A stretch of DNA of 64,000 nucleotides from Natrinema caseinilyticum (GCF_024227435.1 NZ_CP100445.1:1-64000), one strand, 5' to 3'. Counted from the stretch's first letter, positions 50,642 to 59,643 are shown. Program-made: numbers and translations. Notes: a model not told the origin generated them from the letters alone.

Positions 50642-51922
50642 ATGAGCGAAACGATGAGCGAAGCCGATTCCGAGACCGAGTTCCGGTCGGTCCCCCTCGG
50701 CGAGATCGAGCCCGCCCGGAGCCGACACATGTGGACCCGATCCGCAGTCGACGTCGCCGAGTCCGGCGACCTCGTCGTCACCGGCGAGTGGGACGGCACG
50801 GTCACCGCCCGCGACGCCGACTCGCTCGCGGCGCGCTGGACGGCCGACCATCCGGACCACGCGGTCGGGATCGCATCGATCGCGGGTGACGACGCCGAGA
50901 CGATCGTCGTCGCCGGCCGCGGTGAGACGGGAACAATCGCGGCCTACGACGCCGAGACGGGCGACCGGCGCTGGCGCTACGACACCGTCGACGATCTCGG
51001 CGAGGCGGTCAAGGACGCCGTCTTCTACCTTCCCTACGTCGTCGCGCTCGAGATCGGAACAGACGCCGACGGCAACGAGGTGTTCTATGCGGCCGCGCGC
51101 CGCTACGAGCGCGACGGCGAGATCCGCCGGTGGCACAGCGCGGTCTACGCGCTCGAGGCTGATGGAACGGTACGCTGGAGCTACGGGACCGACGCCTCAC
51201 CGATCGCGCTCGATCTCGACGCCGATGGCGAGCGCCTCGCGGTCGGCTACAACCGCTGTATGGGCGACCACGACACCGGCCTCGTCGTCCTCGAGACCGA
51301 GGCCGGCGGCGTCGAATGGACCTGGGACCCCGGAACGGTGGGTGACCGACGCGTCGGCGATGTCTCCGTCGACGGGAAATCGATCGCCGTCTCGAGCCAC
51401 GGGGACAAGCGCGGCTATCTGTTGGGTCCCGGCGGGGCCGAGCGATGGAGCGTCGACCTCGCGTGCGAAACCGAAATCGACGGTGAGACGCTGTACGCGT
51501 ATCCGAATCACGTCACCGCGAGTGACGACCGGGTGGCGTTCGTGACCGGGAACACCTACGCGAAAGCGAGCCGCGAGACCGAGAATCGACATCCGAACGA
51601 ACACCGAATCGTCGCGTTCGACGGACTCGGTGAGTTCGTCTGGGAGGACGAACTCCGCGGCTTCGTTCACGGTCTCGGCGTCGGCGGCGAGCGGATCGTC
51701 GCTCCCTGCGCCCAGAACTTCCGAGTGCGTGATCCCGAGACGCACGGCGTCCGCTGGTTCGACCTCGACCGGGGTGACGGCGGGACCGCGGACGTCGACG
51801 GAATCGCAACCGCGGCCGCCGTCGATTCCGGGACGGTCGCCGTCGTCGAAGAGCCGGTCGAGTACCACGATGACGGCGAGACGCGCGGCGAGTACGCGCT
51901 CCGTGTCGGATCGTTCGAGTAG
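50642..51922 (+). CDS. PQQ-like beta-propeller protein of the cobalamin operon
   Basis: About 427 residues in blades of the form VVTGEWDGTVTARDADSLAA, VVAGRGETGTIAAYDAETGD, AVYALEADGTVRWSYGTDAS, LVVLETEAGGVEWTWDPGTV, typical of PQQ/BamB-like propellers (W-D or W-R/K closing each blade). No signal peptide, unlike most of that family, so it should be cytoplasmic. Last gene of the operon; a scaffold or cofactor-handling role is possible. Start ATG 50642 or 50654. Confidence 0.85.
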   Translation: MSETMSEADSETEFRSVPLGEIEPARSRHMWTRSAVDVAESGDLVVTGEWDGTVTARDADSLAARWTADHPDHAVGIASIAGDDAETIVVAGRGETGTIAAYDAETGDRRWRYDTVDDLGEAVKDAVFYLPYVVALEIGTDADGNEVFYAAARRYERDGEIRRWHSAVYALEADGTVRWSYGTDASPIALDLDADGERLAVGYNRCMGDHDTGLVVLETEAGGVEWTWDPGTVGDRRVGDVSVDGKSIAVSSHGDKRGYLLGPGGAERWSVDLACETEIDGETLYAYPNHVTASDDRVAFVTGNTYAKASRETENRHPNEHRIVAFDGLGEFVWEDELRGFVHGLGVGGERIVAPCAQNFRVRDPETHGVRWFDLDRGDGGTADVDGIATAAAVDSGTVAVVEEPVEYHDDGETRGEYALRVGSFE

Positions 51923-52150
51923 CCCGTTCGCTCCGCTGTCCTCTCCGCAAGCCGCATCGATTTCATCGTGTCGGTCCGTCGCACACGCAAGGCGAATCCA
52001 CTCAACGCACACACCCCTCTGTCATCCCGTACGATGATCGAGGGTCCAGAAACAGACGGCCGCGAGGTGTCTTCGAAACCCGTTCAGAGCGGGTCCCTCT
52101 CGAGCCGTCACGGCGGGGGCGAACGCTCGGCTGGGCCGTACCGCCGTCCG

Positions 52151-52900
52151 ATGACCGACGGTGGACAGGCCGAAATGGAAGACGCGGACGGCGGTGACTC
52201 GAGCGACGAGGAAACGACGGAACGTGAAGAAACGGAAGCGAACGACGCGGAGGCCGTCGAAGCGGAGGCTGAAGGAGGGGAGGTAGAGGAAGAAGCGGAG
52301 GCTGAAGAGGAAGCCGGGGAAGAAGCGGAAACTGAAAGAAAGGGCGAGCAAGAGGAGGAGGAAGCGGAGTATCACGTCGAGGACGCCGACGACGTCTACC
52401 AGAGCGACGACGCGTCGGGGGTCCTCCACCTCGACCTCGACGGTTTGTTCCTGGATTTGCTCGGCCTCGAGGTCAATCTGAATCCGGTCACGCTCGACGT
52501 CTCGGCGCGTCCGGGGGAGGGAAACCTGCTCGGTAACCTTCTGTCGTCCGTCGCGGGGCTGATAGACGGAACCGAAGCCGTGGCGGACAAAGCGAAATCG
52601 CTGCTGAGCAAGCCCCAGGAGTGGCTCGGGGGGCTGTTCGGCGGCGGTGGAAAATCGGACGAGGAACGAGCGGCGGGTGAATCCGAAGAAGCGGACGAGT
52701 CACCCGGTCGGCTCAGGTCGGCGATCGGCTGGCTCAAAGAGAAGGTGGCCGCGCTCGTTCCGAGCTTCCCCACCGAGGAGATCGTGGCGGTGGTAGTCAG
52801 AGAGGTGCTCGAGCAGCTGGTCGAACGGCTCGAGCCGGACCGGGACGAGGAGGCCGACGAACGACCTGAACCGCAGTCACGAGCGGAGGCGACATCATGA
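52151..52900 (+). CDS. LLGLEV/LLGNLL-domain protein, first gene of a four-gene operon
   Basis: 249 residues. About 1-80 is an extreme Glu/Asp run (AEAEGGEVEEEAEAEEEAGE), about 89-142 is a conserved unit HLDLDGLFLDLLGLEVNLNP then LDVSARPGEGNLLGNLLSSV AGLIDG (as two parts), and about 205-235 is a hydrophobic helix region WLKEKVAALVPSFPTEEIVA, VVVREVLEQLVERLEPD. The LLG...NP..LD..A..G.GNLLGNLL unit recurs in secreted and unknown proteins of haloarchaea and actinobacteria, as I recall, without assigned function. No signal peptide. ATG 52034 is an alternative start, but that stretch is basic and unlike the protein. Overlaps the next gene by 4 bases. Confidence 0.75.
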   Translation: MTDGGQAEMEDADGGDSSDEETTEREETEANDAEAVEAEAEGGEVEEEAEAEEEAGEEAETERKGEQEEEEAEYHVEDADDVYQSDDASGVLHLDLDGLFLDLLGLEVNLNPVTLDVSARPGEGNLLGNLLSSVAGLIDGTEAVADKAKSLLSKPQEWLGGLFGGGGKSDEERAAGESEEADESPGRLRSAIGWLKEKVAALVPSFPTEEIVAVVVREVLEQLVERLEPDRDEEADERPEPQSRAEATS

Positions 52901-53322
52901 GCGACGAATCACTCACACAGCGGATCGATACCGAAACGATCGCCGACACCGTCGACGTGGACGATCTGGTCGAGGGAACCCAGTGGGAAGACGAGTTCGA
53001 CGGCGAGAAGCCCTTCGGCGAAGCCCTCGGTGGGCAGATCGGCGCGCTCGTCGGGCGAGCGGTCGGCGAATCGCTCGGCCGAACGATCGGAACGATGGTC
53101 GTCGACGAATTGCTGAGTTCCGGCGAAACGGAGGCCGAAGAGGGCGACGAGACATCCACGGAGGACGAAGAGACGAGCGCGGATACGACCGGGGACGAAG
53201 GCACCGACGAGACGACCGACGATGACGAACAAGCGTCCGATGCAGGCGACGAGGGTGATGCCGAGGAAACGCCGGACGAAACGGACGAATCGAACGACGA
53301 GACGGAGGCCGACGGGGAATAA
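52897..53322 (+). CDS. Glycine-zipper protein with acidic tail (second gene of operon)
   Basis: 141 residues. Glycines stand at 41, 45, 49, 53, 57, 61 and 65, one every fourth residue (GEALGGQIGALVGRAVGESL then GRTIGTMV), a perfect glycine zipper able to pack helices tightly or insert in membrane. Residues 76-141 are almost only Glu, Asp, Thr and Ser. The start ATG overlaps the previous stop. No signal peptide, no enzyme motif. Related in plan to the next gene. Confidence 0.78.
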   Translation: MSDESLTQRIDTETIADTVDVDDLVEGTQWEDEFDGEKPFGEALGGQIGALVGRAVGESLGRTIGTMVVDELLSSGETEAEEGDETSTEDEETSADTTGDEGTDETTDDDEQASDAGDEGDAEETPDETDESNDETEADGE

Positions 53323-53375
53323 GACCGTGAGACGAAGACAGCCTGACGGCTCAGAACGGAATCGAGGTGGTGCTC

Positions 53376-54143
53376 GTGAGTGACGGAACCGGACTCAAGG
53401 AGATGGTCGCCGACGAGGTCGGCAAACAGGTCGACGTCACCGATATGCTGGGCGACGGCGCCATCGAAAACAGCGTCTACGGGGACGATATCGGGGCGTC
53501 CATCGGCCGTCGATTCGGGGAACGAATCGGCCGTCAACTGGGGTCTTCGATCGGTCGCGAGGTACACGTGACGATCGTCGACGGCATCGAGGAGGGAAAT
53601 GACCTCGGTGAAATCACGACCGAACTCACGACGGGGGTCCGAGACGCGTTCCGTACGTCTCTCGAGGATCTCGAGGGCAGGGAATCCGTCGCCTCGGTGG
53701 CCAGATCCGTCCGTGACGGCGGTACCCTCGAGGATCTCGCCGATGGAATCGGCGCCGACGAAAGCGGTGCCGACGAAGAGTCGGAATCAGAGAGCGAATC
53801 ACGAGCGCGGTCGGAAGCCGAGGCGACTGGTGACGAAGACGAGGACGACGCGGACGCCGAAGCGTCGGGCGGGGAGTCGGACGAAGCGCAGGAACACGAC
53901 GACGGACGGGAGAACGGGGCCCTCGAGACCGCCGACCGATCGGTTGACGACTTGGCAGAACTCAGGAGGGACACCCTCGAGGATTTCCTCGGCGTGTTGT
54001 CCTACGACGATTTGCAGTCGGTCGCCAAGGACGTCGACGTGACGGCGAACCTCAGTCGGGAGGAGATGACCGACGAGATCATCGACACGGTCACGACGGG
54101 CGAGGAAGCCGCCGATTCGAAAGCGGATGCGAAAGCCGAGTAA
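53376..54143 (+). CDS. Glycine-zipper protein with C-terminal SAP-like domain (third gene of operon)
   Basis: 255 residues from GTG 53376, chosen because GAGGTG lies about 8 bases upstream. Glycines at 36, 40, 44, 48, 52, 56 and 60 (GDDIGASIGRRFGERIGRQL then GSSIG) again give a seven-step zipper. A middle helical part, an Asp/Glu/Ser linker, and a C-terminal helix pair RRDTLEDFLGVLSYDDLQSV, AKDVDVTANLSREEMTDEII resembling SAP/Rho-N helical-extension motifs follow. Partner of 52897-53322 by design. Function unknown. Confidence 0.78.
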   Translation: MSDGTGLKEMVADEVGKQVDVTDMLGDGAIENSVYGDDIGASIGRRFGERIGRQLGSSIGREVHVTIVDGIEEGNDLGEITTELTTGVRDAFRTSLEDLEGRESVASVARSVRDGGTLEDLADGIGADESGADEESESESESRARSEAEATGDEDEDDADAEASGGESDEAQEHDDGRENGALETADRSVDDLAELRRDTLEDFLGVLSYDDLQSVAKDVDVTANLSREEMTDEIIDTVTTGEEAADSKADAKAE

Positions 54144-54237
54144 ACGTCGGAGACCGATTCGGCGGTCGATCCGATCGACGGCAGCGCGGACGGACGACGG
54201 GGCGAAACGACCGACGGAGCAAGAATACTCGACAACG

Positions 54238-55086
54238 ATGGGTACGCACGACGAACTGACCGATCGGGTGCACGAAATATTGACACGAGCCGAGGCGTCC
54301 AGCGGGTCGCTCGTTCTGAGACCCAGTTCGGATGGCGAGACTGACGCTGCGACGGCCGATTTGCTCGCGGCCGCGAGGGAGGCGCGTGACCTCCTCGAAT
54401 CGACGGATCCGAGGAGGGTGCTCGAGGCACTCGGGCTGGCGACGCTCCCCGATGGCTCCGAAGCGGATTCGATTCCGGAAGCCATCGCTCGTGGAGAGTC
54501 GGCCCAACTCGAGTCGCTGGAGCGACTGCTCAATCTCGCGAAGCTCGCATCCCGGAGTGACGACGGTGAACTCGGAGGTGCCGTGGAGGGGCTTCGAGAG
54601 ACGATCGGCGAAGCGGACGAATCAACAGACGCGGCCGAAGCGAGCGACGGCGTCGGGGACGAATCCGAGCGCGTGTCGTCGGCCGACGGACCCGGCGCGA
54701 CCGCGGCCGAACGGGACGAGACGGACGAGTCTGCCGAAGAATCCGCGGAACGCCTGCGGTCGGCGGTGCAATCGTCGGTTTCGGACGTCGGGACGCAGCT
54801 CCAGCAGCTTCGGGACCAACTCGAGGCGGCGAAAGGCGAGGCGGGGGATGCAGAAGACGATACTTCGGGGGAGGATGCTTCGAACGAGGCCGAAACGGAG
54901 GAGACGGATCCGGACGAGGAAATCGACGGAGAGTCCTCGACGCTCGAATTCGGAACTGCTGGGGGCCGCGACAGCGCTTCGAACAGCGGTGGTCGCCACT
55001 CGACGATGGCACCGCCGCCGTCGAAACGGGCGGATATGCGCGGTCCCCCTCATTTTTCGACGATGCCCGATAAACGGGGAGACTGA
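54238..55086 (+). CDS. Helical acidic protein with repeated STM tail (fourth gene of operon)
   Basis: 282 residues, helical and acidic (TDRVHEILTRAEASSGSLVL, LLAAAREARDLLESTDPRRV, LSSSVSDVGTQ-like coiled coil VGTQLQQLRDQLEAAKGE). The last about 35 residues are distinct: RHSTMAPPPSKRADMRGPPH then FSTMPDKRGD, with two STM units around a basic Pro-rich linker. Such a tail looks like a conserved recognition peptide. ATG 54238 is chosen because the upstream in-frame stretch is strongly basic. Same strand, 94 bases after the third gene. Confidence 0.75.
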   Translation: MGTHDELTDRVHEILTRAEASSGSLVLRPSSDGETDAATADLLAAAREARDLLESTDPRRVLEALGLATLPDGSEADSIPEAIARGESAQLESLERLLNLAKLASRSDDGELGGAVEGLRETIGEADESTDAAEASDGVGDESERVSSADGPGATAAERDETDESAEESAERLRSAVQSSVSDVGTQLQQLRDQLEAAKGEAGDAEDDTSGEDASNEAETEETDPDEEIDGESSTLEFGTAGGRDSASNSGGRHSTMAPPPSKRADMRGPPHFSTMPDKRGD

Positions 55087-55195
55087 CGGGAGAGACGTCG
55101 AGGACGGTCTCGGGCGGCTCGCGTGGGAGATCAGCCAGTCTCCCCGAATTCGGTGGTTCGGAGGGCATTTTTGTGTTCCCGTCGTACGTGGCCGC

Positions 55196-55912
55196 ATGAA
55201 GATTCGGGGCGAGCGTGAATGCACGGAGTGTGGGACTCGCTGGTCGTACTACGAGACGGGCAGCGTCGGGTGTCCGGCCTGCGGAAGTCTTCGCAGCGTC
55301 GGCGTCGACGAGCGGACCGAACACACCGACTTGCAGGTATCGTTCGACCTCACGCCCGTGCGGAACGCGATCGACGAGGTCGCGACGGACGACCTCGCCG
55401 AACGGGCCCGCGACCGCTGTCGAGAGTACGTTCGCTGTCGTGGCTTCGTCAACGCGGGCACCCTCCGCGATCTGGACGACACGTACCTCGCGGCGATCGA
55501 ACTGCTACACGTCGCCGACATCGTCTCCCGTGATATACGGCTCGAGGACCGCGAAGAACTCTATTTTCTGGCGTTGCTGCGCGATGCCGATCGGGGTGAG
55601 CGACCGCCGGTCGAGGACGTCCCCGACACGCTGCGATCGGCCCGCGGGCTCGCGTACGCGAACGCGGTCCGTGAGTACCGCCGCGACCTCCGCACCTGGT
55701 CCGGAGACCGCGACCTGACTGCGAGCGAACGACGCGCGCTCGAGACGCTGGGCGAACACGTAACGCGCATCCGAATGCTCGACGGCGATATCGAACCGCG
55801 GGCCGCCGAACGGCTCGTCGAAGCGACTCGCGACCTGGCGAACGGCCTCCGTGGCGAGGAACGAGCGTTCGCGCGGGCCCAGGAGCGATTGAGCGATCTC
55901 GACCTCGAATAG
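55196..55912 (+). CDS. Zinc-ribbon haloarchaeal protein (DUF7117-like)
   Basis: 238 residues. An N-terminal zinc ribbon CTECGTRWSYYETGSVGCPA CG (two CxxC pairs at about 9-30) precedes an all-helical domain (NAIDEVATDDLAERARDRCR, TYLAAIELLHVADIVSRDIR, ELYFLALLRDADRGERPPVE). The family label is from memory; function unknown. Possibly nucleic-acid binding through the ribbon. Stands alone. Confidence 0.75.
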   Translation: MKIRGERECTECGTRWSYYETGSVGCPACGSLRSVGVDERTEHTDLQVSFDLTPVRNAIDEVATDDLAERARDRCREYVRCRGFVNAGTLRDLDDTYLAAIELLHVADIVSRDIRLEDREELYFLALLRDADRGERPPVEDVPDTLRSARGLAYANAVREYRRDLRTWSGDRDLTASERRALETLGEHVTRIRMLDGDIEPRAAERLVEATRDLANGLRGEERAFARAQERLSDLDLE

Positions 55913-55971
55913 GGCAGAGGACGGTTGCCTCGAGGAGCGCGAGGAGCAGTAGCGAGGGTGTGCGGACGGAC

Positions 55972-56865
55972 TCAGGGGAGGTCGACGGCGACGTTTTCCT
56001 GCATACTGGCGGCTTTGACGGTGTTATAGAGTAGCATCGCGCGAGTCATCGGTCCGACGCCGCCGGGAACGGGCGTGATCGCGCTCGCCTTCTCTTGGGC
56101 GCTCTCGAACTCGACGTCGCCGACGAGTTCGTATCCCTTCTCGGTATCGGCGTCGACCCGATTGACGCCGACGTCGATCACGACCGTCCCCTCGGTGAGC
56201 ATCGAGCCGTCGACCAGTTCGGGAACGCCGACCGCCGCGACGACGACGTCCGCGTTACGGGTTTTTTCGCCGAGATCTTCGGTTCGGGAGTGACAGACCG
56301 TCACCGTCGCGTTGCCGTCGTCGGCTTTCTGAACGAGCAGATTCGCGAGCGGCTTTCCGACGATGTCCGATCGGCCGACGATCGTGACGTCCTTCCCTTC
56401 CGTATCGACCCCGGCGGACTCGAGCAGTTTCTGGACGCCGTGGGGAGTACAGGGGCGAAAGCGTGCGTCGCCGGCGACGAGCCGACCGACGTTCTCGGGG
56501 TGGAAGCCGTCGACGTCCTTGGTCGGGTCGACGCGGCGGATCACGTTCCGGTACTCGACGTGGTCGGGAACCGGGGCCTGGACGATGTACCCGTGGATCT
56601 CGGGATCGTCGTTCAGGTCGGCGATCGTGTCGAACAGGGCCTCGGGGGGCGCATCGCCGTCGACGTCGACGTGGTGGCTCTCGATCCCGACCTCCTCGCA
56701 ATCGCGTTGCTTCATGTTCACGTACGTCTGGCTCGCCGGATCGTCGCCCATGAGGACGGTCGCCAGTCCCGGCCGTGCGCCCGCGTCTGCGAGGGTCTCG
56801 ATCGCGTCCGTGAGGCCGTCTCGAATCTCACTCGCAACCGCGTTACCGTCGATGATCTCGGTCAT
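55972..56865 (-). CDS. folD: Methylenetetrahydrofolate dehydrogenase/cyclohydrolase FolD
   Basis: Bifunctional enzyme interconverting methylene-, methenyl- and formyl-tetrahydrofolate. 297 residues: DDPASQTYVNMKQRDCEEVG (catalytic Lys and Tyr of the YVxxKxK site), GYIVQAPVPDHVEYRNVIRR (IQ.PLP region, here VQAPVP), DVDGFHPENVGRL, VTIVGRSDIVGKPLANLLVQ (NADP site), and TPVPGGVGPMTRAMLL. The glyA gene at 60426 supplies its methylene-tetrahydrofolate. Confidence 0.96.
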   Translation of the reverse strand: MTEIIDGNAVASEIRDGLTDAIETLADAGARPGLATVLMGDDPASQTYVNMKQRDCEEVGIESHHVDVDGDAPPEALFDTIADLNDDPEIHGYIVQAPVPDHVEYRNVIRRVDPTKDVDGFHPENVGRLVAGDARFRPCTPHGVQKLLESAGVDTEGKDVTIVGRSDIVGKPLANLLVQKADDGNATVTVCHSRTEDLGEKTRNADVVVAAVGVPELVDGSMLTEGTVVIDVGVNRVDADTEKGYELVGDVEFESAQEKASAITPVPGGVGPMTRAMLLYNTVKAASMQENVAVDLP

Positions 56866-56963
56866 TACTCGAGTGGGCGACCGCGAGGCTCATTAATCCC
56901 CGGATTCGTGCCCAGAACGGCGCCAAAACGATCGTAAATATACAAGAACGTGCAGTGATCCGG

Positions 56964-57776
56964 TCAGAAACGCTCGTCGAGGAACGACGTAATCGCGTCG
57001 TTGACGGGCTCCGGCCGCTCCAGGTTGGAGGTGTGGCCCGCCTCCGGTACGACTACCATCTCGGCGTCGGGGAACTCCTCGAGCATCGGTTCGGCCCGCG
57101 ATGGATCGATCGATGGATCTTCCTCGCCGTGAACGATCAGGACCGGGACGTCAATCTCCGAGAGGCGGTCGGTGACGTCGGGGCGATCGAGCCAGGAGTG
57201 GAGTTCGTGGTAGACCGCCGCACCCGGGTAGGTCGCCCAGCGGTCGACCCAGGACTCGACGAGGTCGGGATTTTCCTCCCGGGTCGTTTCACCGAAGAGG
57301 TAGCCGGTCACGCTTTCGGCCAACTCGCGCGGATTCGGGTCGTGCGATCCCTCGAGCGGTTCGACGAGTTCGCCGTAGATCTCCTGTTCGTCGGCCGTGT
57401 GTGGAGCGGCCATCGAATCGATCAGGACGAGCCCGTCGACTCGATCCGGATACGCGAGCGCGAAGCGCAGCGCCATGAATCCGCCCATCGACATGCCCGC
57501 GACGACGGCGCTCTCCTCGCCGATCCCGTCGAGCAGCGCCGCACAGTCGTCGGTCAGATCACGCAGATCGTACCCCTGTGCGTATCGGTCCGTTCGCGCC
57601 CGCAGATCGTAGGCGACGGCTCGGTAGTCGTCTTTCACCGCCTCGAGTTGCGGCGCGAACATCGTCCGGTCCATCAGCGTCCCGTGGGCGAAGACCACGG
57701 GCCGTCCCTCGCCGACGTCGGTCGTCAGCGCGTCGGTTCTGGCCCGGTACATCTCCGTGGTCGTCTCGTCTTCCAT
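56964..57776 (-). CDS. Alpha/beta-fold hydrolase
   Basis: 270 residues. PVVFAHGTLMDRTMFAPQLE (oxyanion hole), AVAYDLRARTDRYAQG, nucleophile GMSMGG, acid VLIVHGEEDPSIDPSRAEPM, His in VPEAGHTSNLERPEPVN. Similar to carboxylesterases/haloperoxidase-like hydrolases; the substrate is unknown. Divergent from the split methyltransferase gene. Confidence 0.88.
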   Translation of the reverse strand: MEDETTTEMYRARTDALTTDVGEGRPVVFAHGTLMDRTMFAPQLEAVKDDYRAVAYDLRARTDRYAQGYDLRDLTDDCAALLDGIGEESAVVAGMSMGGFMALRFALAYPDRVDGLVLIDSMAAPHTADEQEIYGELVEPLEGSHDPNPRELAESVTGYLFGETTREENPDLVESWVDRWATYPGAAVYHELHSWLDRPDVTDRLSEIDVPVLIVHGEEDPSIDPSRAEPMLEEFPDAEMVVVPEAGHTSNLERPEPVNDAITSFLDERF

Positions 57777-58111
57777 GCGGGTTGGTAACGGTATCCATAT
57801 TGAAAAGGATATGTCATGCGGAAGTTCGCAAAAAGGGGTGCGCGTCGGGCGCTCCGACGATCGAGATCGGACCCGATCGCGAATTCACGAGCGGTCTCCG
57901 AGACGCTTCAAATTGCGTCGTCGACCGCCGCCGGTTCCTCGAGTTCCGGGTTCGCCCGCTCGATCCGGACGTCCTCGAGCAGGAGACCGACGGCTCGCGA
58001 GTCGATCGCCTGGGGCGGTGTGCGGAGTCCGAGCCGCCGTCCCGGTGGTGCGGGAGGTGGTACCGACTCTCTTTGAAGTTTGAACCCCTTCGATTCCGTT
58101 TTCAGGGTATA
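57777..58111. other. Intergenic region, no gene recognised
   Basis: About 335 bases between the hydrolase and the methyltransferase start. A minus-strand frame (ending AVGLLLEDVRIERANPELEE) looks semi-proteinaceous and could be a fragment, but lacks a start of its own kind. Should contain promoters for both neighbours. Confidence 0.3.
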
Positions 58112-58290
58112 GTGGACACGGATCCATTCGGTCGTGCTATCCGCGACCAGTACCTCGGTGACCGAACGGAACCGCTTCTCGATCGCGACGGGCACGACGT
58201 CCGCGAACACCGAATCGAGGAGTGGTATTTCGGTGCACACGACGAGGATGCGTGGCGGGATCGGTGGATGGACGGTCCGCTACTCGATGT
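58112..58290 (+). pseudogene. SAM-dependent methyltransferase, N-terminal part (interrupted)
   Basis: GTG 58112 opens DTDPFGRAIRDQYLGDRTEP, then YFGAHDEDAWRDRWMDGPLL DV, where the TnpB element begins. The remaining part resumes at 59857 with GAGAGRDALFYQERFETVAI. Joined, the two give LLDVGAGAGRD, a textbook SAM-binding motif I. The gene is therefore cut exactly in its cofactor loop and is inactive unless the element excises. Confidence 0.82.
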
Positions 58291-58352
58291 GACATCCTCC
58301 CTGCCGTGAACGGCGGGGCTTCCCCTACAAGGGGAATCCGTCTTGGCCGGTT
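58291..58352 (-). ncRNA. Putative omega RNA 3' region of the TnpB element
   Basis: In TnpB elements the guide RNA covers the end of tnpB and the right end. Here that is the sequence after the tnpB stop, with two stable hairpins. The guide would then be the flanking minus-strand bases ACATCGAGTAGCGGACC from the interrupted methyltransferase gene. Family knowledge plus layout; the 5' boundary (probably inside tnpB) is not visible. Confidence 0.5.
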
Positions 58353-59588
58353 TCAGTCCGAGTATGCCGAGAGCGTCATCTGCGAGGGGTTCTCGCTCGT
58401 CTCCCGGTGGACTGTGGCGCTGTCACAGGCGCTCCCATCCCGAGGCGAGTCATCGCGTTCCGGCTCCCAAGGAACGCTCTCTCCCCACGGGTCTACGCGA
58501 CTGGCGATATTCGCCGCCGCGTTGATGTCTGCTTGGAACTCCGACACGTGGCAATCGTCGTGCGGGCACACGAACTCCGCTTGCTGACTCCGCCGACCGA
58601 GACGACCGCAAGCGTGGCACGACTGCGAGGTGTACGCTGCATTGACGTACTCGACTGGAATGCCTTCTTCCGTCGCCTTGTCCTCGATGCGCCCCTGTAG
58701 CCGTGCGAACGCCCACGCATGAAGCCGCCGGTTGATGAACTTGCCGTAATCCAACCGTTCGCGGATGTACGACAGGTCTTCGAGGACGATAACGGGGTTC
58801 TCGAAGGATTCGGCGTATTCGACGGCCCGCCGAGACACCTTCTCGACAATATCCGTCAGGGCGTTCTGGTAGTGGTCGAATCGTTCGTCCACGCGCCACT
58901 CGGCGGCGTCACGTTCTTGAAGCCGCTTGAGCGTGGTGTGCATCTCTTTGCGGAGGTGTCGCGCCCGACTGCCACTCTCCATCATCGGCTCCCGGGGTAC
59001 GTCGCGTTTGAGGGCACAGCCCGTAATCAACGCGCTCTCACCTACGTCGAAACCGATGTGCGTCGGGTCGTCCGAGTCGGTCGGTTCTTCGACCGGGTAT
59101 TCGACGGTGACGTGCAACTCCCACGACGTGCGGTGTCGCTGTAGCCGCAACTCGCCTGCCTTCGCATCTCCGTCGAGCAGGTCGGACCACAGAGATTCTT
59201 GTTCGGGGTTAATCCGAAGCGGAATCCAGAAGTTCGTTCCGCGTCCGGGTTGCGGGGCCTGCCAGACAAAACCGTGTTCGCGCTCCCCCGAGTGGTCGAA
59301 CTTCGCGGCCCGATTGACGAGTCGAAGCGGATGCTCGTCGTCCAACTCCTCGGCGTTGTACGTCGAACGGAGTTTCGGGACGTAGGACTTAAGCGCGTCT
59401 TTGGCTTGGTACGGCAGGTCGTAGGGCGTCACAACGTCGTTGACGGCAGACATTGTGTCGGCTCTATTGTCGAAGGCGTCGTGGAGTGCTTCGCGGTAGG
59501 TGTCCAAGAGCCGCTGTAGGCGTTGCTCTTTGCCCGTAGTGGGCGTAGCGAGCGTGGCCTGTAGCGTCTTTGTCACCGTCTCGGACAC
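58353..59588 (-). CDS. tnpB: RNA-guided endonuclease TnpB
   Basis: About 411 residues from GTG 59588 (preferred over an upstream in-frame ATG at 59657, which would overlap the divergent small gene). RuvC-like active site complete: Asp in THIGFDVGESALITGCAL, Glu in NPVIVLEDLSYIRERL, Asp in QADINAAANIASRVDPWG. Zinc finger CHACGRLG...FVCPHDDCHVSEF. TnpB cuts DNA at sites matching the omega RNA guide and helps element retention after transposition. All key residues are intact, so it may be active. Confidence 0.93.
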   Translation of the reverse strand: MSETVTKTLQATLATPTTGKEQRLQRLLDTYREALHDAFDNRADTMSAVNDVVTPYDLPYQAKDALKSYVPKLRSTYNAEELDDEHPLRLVNRAAKFDHSGEREHGFVWQAPQPGRGTNFWIPLRINPEQESLWSDLLDGDAKAGELRLQRHRTSWELHVTVEYPVEEPTDSDDPTHIGFDVGESALITGCALKRDVPREPMMESGSRARHLRKEMHTTLKRLQERDAAEWRVDERFDHYQNALTDIVEKVSRRAVEYAESFENPVIVLEDLSYIRERLDYGKFINRRLHAWAFARLQGRIEDKATEEGIPVEYVNAAYTSQSCHACGRLGRRSQQAEFVCPHDDCHVSEFQADINAAANIASRVDPWGESVPWEPERDDSPRDGSACDSATVHRETSENPSQMTLSAYSD

Positions 59589-59643
59589 ACTACCCCGGTG
59601 GGCGACCGACACACATAAACGTAACGTTGGTGTAACACCATTC

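Noticed and set aside
54127-54237. Longer start for the fourth operon gene (54127)
   Set aside because: The added residues are strongly basic and unlike the acidic protein; ATG 54238 fits better.
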